Part shown: positions 61,882 through 64,000 of the stretch, in pieces
How the letters are laid out: every line of letters begins with the position of its first letter
Numbering within the stretch: the first letter of the stretch is position 1
DNA from: an uncultured Bacillaceae bacterium
GTDB taxonomy: Bacteria; Bacillota; Bacilli; Bacillales; Caldibacillaceae
Assembly: GCA_937934645.1 (NCBI GenBank)
Contig: CALGYZ010000082.1
Span: 6,265 to 70,264 of the forward strand
Direction: 5' to 3'
DNA length: 64,000 nt
Notes under the pieces: generated by a model
What the model was told of the DNA's origin: nothing
The model's input: the letters and a program-made list of their open reading frames with translations, nothing else
Databases searched by the model: none
Position numbers and translations under genes: made by a program

Positions 61882-63940
61882 AAAGGATTTATTGCTTGAG
61901 ATTGGCCTGGAAGAAGTACCTGCAAGGTTTATTCTTGATGCCGCAGATCAACTGTCGTCAAAAGTAAAAGAATTGCTTGAAAGCCATCACATAGAGTTCG
62001 GTGCCATACATAGCTTTTCAACACCGAGAAGATTGGCCGTGCTTGTAGAAGATGTCAATGAAAAGCAAAATGATCTGCATGAAGAAGTTAAGGGACCTGC
62101 CAAAAAAATTGCGATGGATGAAAACGGAAATTGGACAAAAGCTGCCGTCGGTTTTACAAAAGGCCAGGGCAAAACCGTTGATGACATATATTTTAAAGAC
62201 ATAAAAGGAGTCGAATATGTTTTTGTTAAAAAGCATATTGAAGGCCGTCCGACAAAAGAAGTGTTGAAAAATCTCAATCAAGTGATCACCGGAATATCAT
62301 TCCCCATTAATATGCGCTGGAAAGACTATGATCTCCGTTATATCCGTCCGATCCGCTGGCTTGTTGCCTTGTTTGGAGCGGAAGTAATTGATTTGGAAAT
62401 TACCGGCGTAAAATCAGGAAATGTTACTTATGGTCACCGTTTCTTAGGCGGAAAAATAACCATTGATAAGCCTGAAGATTACCGGGAAAAATTAAAATCA
62501 GATTTCGTCATTGCCGATTATGAAGAGAGACGTTCCAAGATCACAGAACAAATTAAGCAGTTGGAAAAGGAGCATCAATGGTCGGTTCCCGTTGATCCGG
62601 CACTTTTGGAAGAAGTGACCAATCTGGTGGAATATCCGACTGTATTGTATGGTTCCTTTGATGAAAAATATTTACAGTTGCCCAAAGACGTATTAATTAC
62701 AACTATGAAAGAGCATCAGCGGTATTTCCCTGTTGAAGATCAGAAGGGTAACATCTTGAATTATTTTATAACGGTGAGAAATGGTAATGCCCATGCCCTG
62801 GACATTGTAAGACGGGGGAATGAAAAGGTCATCCGTGCAAGGTTGCAGGATGCAGTTTTCTTTTATGAGGAAGATCAAAAGCTTTCCATTGATGAAAACC
62901 TTGATCGTTTATACAAAGTTGTATACCATGATGAAATCGGTTCGTATGAAGAAAAAATCAACCGGATTCAGTCGCTGACCCGGTACGTATTAAGCCAATT
63001 ACCGTTTTCGGAAGAGGTAAAAAGTGATGCGCTCCGGGCTGCTCAAATTTGTAAGTTTGATCTCGTCACCCAAATGGTTAATGAGTTTCCGGAATTGCAG
63101 GGAATTATGGGTGAAGAATATGCCCGCATAGCAGGGGAAAAAGATACCGTTGCAAAGGCAATAAATGAACATTATATGCCAAAACATGCTGAAGGCGAGC
63201 TGCCGGAAAGCGATGCGGGAGCTGTGGTTAGTATCGCGGATAAACTGGATACAATTGCTTCTTTTTTCGCCATTAATATGATTCCGAGCGGTTCGCAGGA
63301 TCCGTACGGTTTAAGACGGCAGGCAACAGGAATTGTCAAAATCTTGCTATCAAAAAACTGGAAAATTAATTTTTCGGATTTATTGCAGCAAAGTATTGCC
63401 GGAACAGAGTCTTTCCGGAAACGGAACGCTGAGGAAATATTTAATGATTTGCTTGAATTCTTTAAACTGCGCTTTAAATATATATTATCGGAGCATGAGA
63501 TCCGTTATGATATTATCGATGCTGTTCTCGAAGCACCGGTCCGGGATGTGAACTCACTACTTGAAAAAGCATTACTGCTGAACCGTAAAAAAGAAGAAGA
63601 ACACTTTAAAGAAGATATGGAAGCATTGAGCCGGGTAATGAACATAGCGAAAAAATTTGCACAGACACCGGAAATCAATCCGAAATTATTTGAAAATGAC
63701 ACGGAAACAAAATTGTATGAAGAATATAAAAAGCTTGCCGATGCACTTAAAAATCAACCAGCAGCGGACGTTTATTACGAGAGGATGGTACAATTGAAGG
63801 AGCCGATTAATGCATATTTTGACAATACGATGGTTATGGTGGAAAATGAAAAAGTCCGGAATAACCGTTTGTCTTTGTTAAAAGCTCTTGCCGATATATT
63901 TGAACGTTTTGCCCATTTTCCAACGATTTTAGTCAAGTAG
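61874..63940 (+). CDS. glyS: Glycyl-tRNA synthetase beta subunit
   Basis: 688 residues. N-terminus LLLEIGLEEVPARFI, the HD-like central region (IADKLDTIASFFAINMIPSG, DPYGLRRQATGIVKI) and a C-terminal anticodon-binding helical domain. It binds tRNA and is required for charging. AGGAGGATACGT precedes the ATG. The last 60 bases of the window (63941-64000) hold no gene. Confidence 0.98.
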   Translation: MSKKDLLLEIGLEEVPARFILDAADQLSSKVKELLESHHIEFGAIHSFSTPRRLAVLVEDVNEKQNDLHEEVKGPAKKIAMDENGNWTKAAVGFTKGQGKTVDDIYFKDIKGVEYVFVKKHIEGRPTKEVLKNLNQVITGISFPINMRWKDYDLRYIRPIRWLVALFGAEVIDLEITGVKSGNVTYGHRFLGGKITIDKPEDYREKLKSDFVIADYEERRSKITEQIKQLEKEHQWSVPVDPALLEEVTNLVEYPTVLYGSFDEKYLQLPKDVLITTMKEHQRYFPVEDQKGNILNYFITVRNGNAHALDIVRRGNEKVIRARLQDAVFFYEEDQKLSIDENLDRLYKVVYHDEIGSYEEKINRIQSLTRYVLSQLPFSEEVKSDALRAAQICKFDLVTQMVNEFPELQGIMGEEYARIAGEKDTVAKAINEHYMPKHAEGELPESDAGAVVSIADKLDTIASFFAINMIPSGSQDPYGLRRQATGIVKILLSKNWKINFSDLLQQSIAGTESFRKRNAEEIFNDLLEFFKLRFKYILSEHEIRYDIIDAVLEAPVRDVNSLLEKALLLNRKKEEEHFKEDMEALSRVMNIAKKFAQTPEINPKLFENDTETKLYEEYKKLADALKNQPAADVYYERMVQLKEPINAYFDNTMVMVENEKVRNNRLSLLKALADIFERFAHFPTILVK

Positions 63941-64000
63941 AATTAAGGAAAGAACATGACACAAATGGCATGAAAAGTAAAAATACTATCTAATTATATA

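Noticed and set aside
1..64000. CRISPR arrays, prophage, insertion sequences, toxin-antitoxin or defence islands
   Set aside because: No regularly spaced repeats, transposase or integrase motifs, or defence-gene families were seen; gene order is conserved backbone throughout.

Overview
This window is conserved chromosomal backbone of an endospore-forming, competence-gene-carrying member of the Bacillaceae (Firmicutes, Bacillus relatives). The evidence is direct: sigK, gpr, sda, yqfC, yqfD and yqxA (sporulation), comER/comEA/comEB/comEC (DNA uptake), a HrcA/CIRCE heat-shock operon, two T-box leaders, strong Shine-Dalgarno sites with many TTG/GTG starts, and gene order that follows the Bacillus subtilis yrvN-glyS segment almost throughout. 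The DNA is moderately AT-rich and prefers CCG, CGG and CCGGAT-type codons. I cannot name the genus from the sequence. I see no phage, insertion sequence, CRISPR array, rRNA or tRNA gene.

Layout. 1-4.7 kb: rarA (minus strand, cut by the window edge), a YczE-type membrane protein, cymR, the cysteine desulfurase/mnmA pair for tRNA 2-thiouridine. 4.8-12.7 kb: recD2, a small zinc ribbon, an AI-2E family exporter, T-box-controlled alaS, ireB-ruvX-yrzB. 12.8-21.6 kb: mltG, the wobble-uridine set trmR-trhP1-trhP2, greA, a class B PBP with yrrS, mtnN, yrhC. 21.7-27.3 kb: an uninterrupted sigK converging on sda, a DnaA-box cluster, then yqeG-yqeH-yqeI-nadD-yqeK-rsfS-yqeM. 27.4-33.7 kb: comER opposite comEA-comEB-comEC, tiny yqzM, holA, rpsT. 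33.9-38.7 kb: gpr, yqxA, lepA, hemW. 38.8-47.6 kb: hrcA-grpE-dnaK-dnaJ-prmA-rsmE-mtaB-deoC. 47.7-54.9 kb: yqeW, rpsU, a frameshifted yqeY, nfeD-floA-yqfB behind a sigma-W-like promoter, yqfC-yqfD-phoH. 55.1-63.9 kb: pgpH-ybeY-dgkA-cdd-era-yqzL-recO, then T-box-controlled glyQS.

Most genes serve translation (ribosome assembly, tRNA modification and charging, ribosome silencing), protein folding, envelope work and sporulation. Compared with B. subtilis the locus is trimmed: yrrB, udk, yrrT-mccA-mccB, aroE and spoIIP are missing from their usual places.

I did not find a convincing undescribed multi-gene system. The leads most worth checking are small: a 17-bp hairpin that buries the yqfC ribosome-binding site, comEC with no ATG/GTG/TTG in its first 50 codons, yqeY broken by three indels with no net frame change, an orphan hairpin-plus-terminator between yqzM and holA, and the missing spoIIP.
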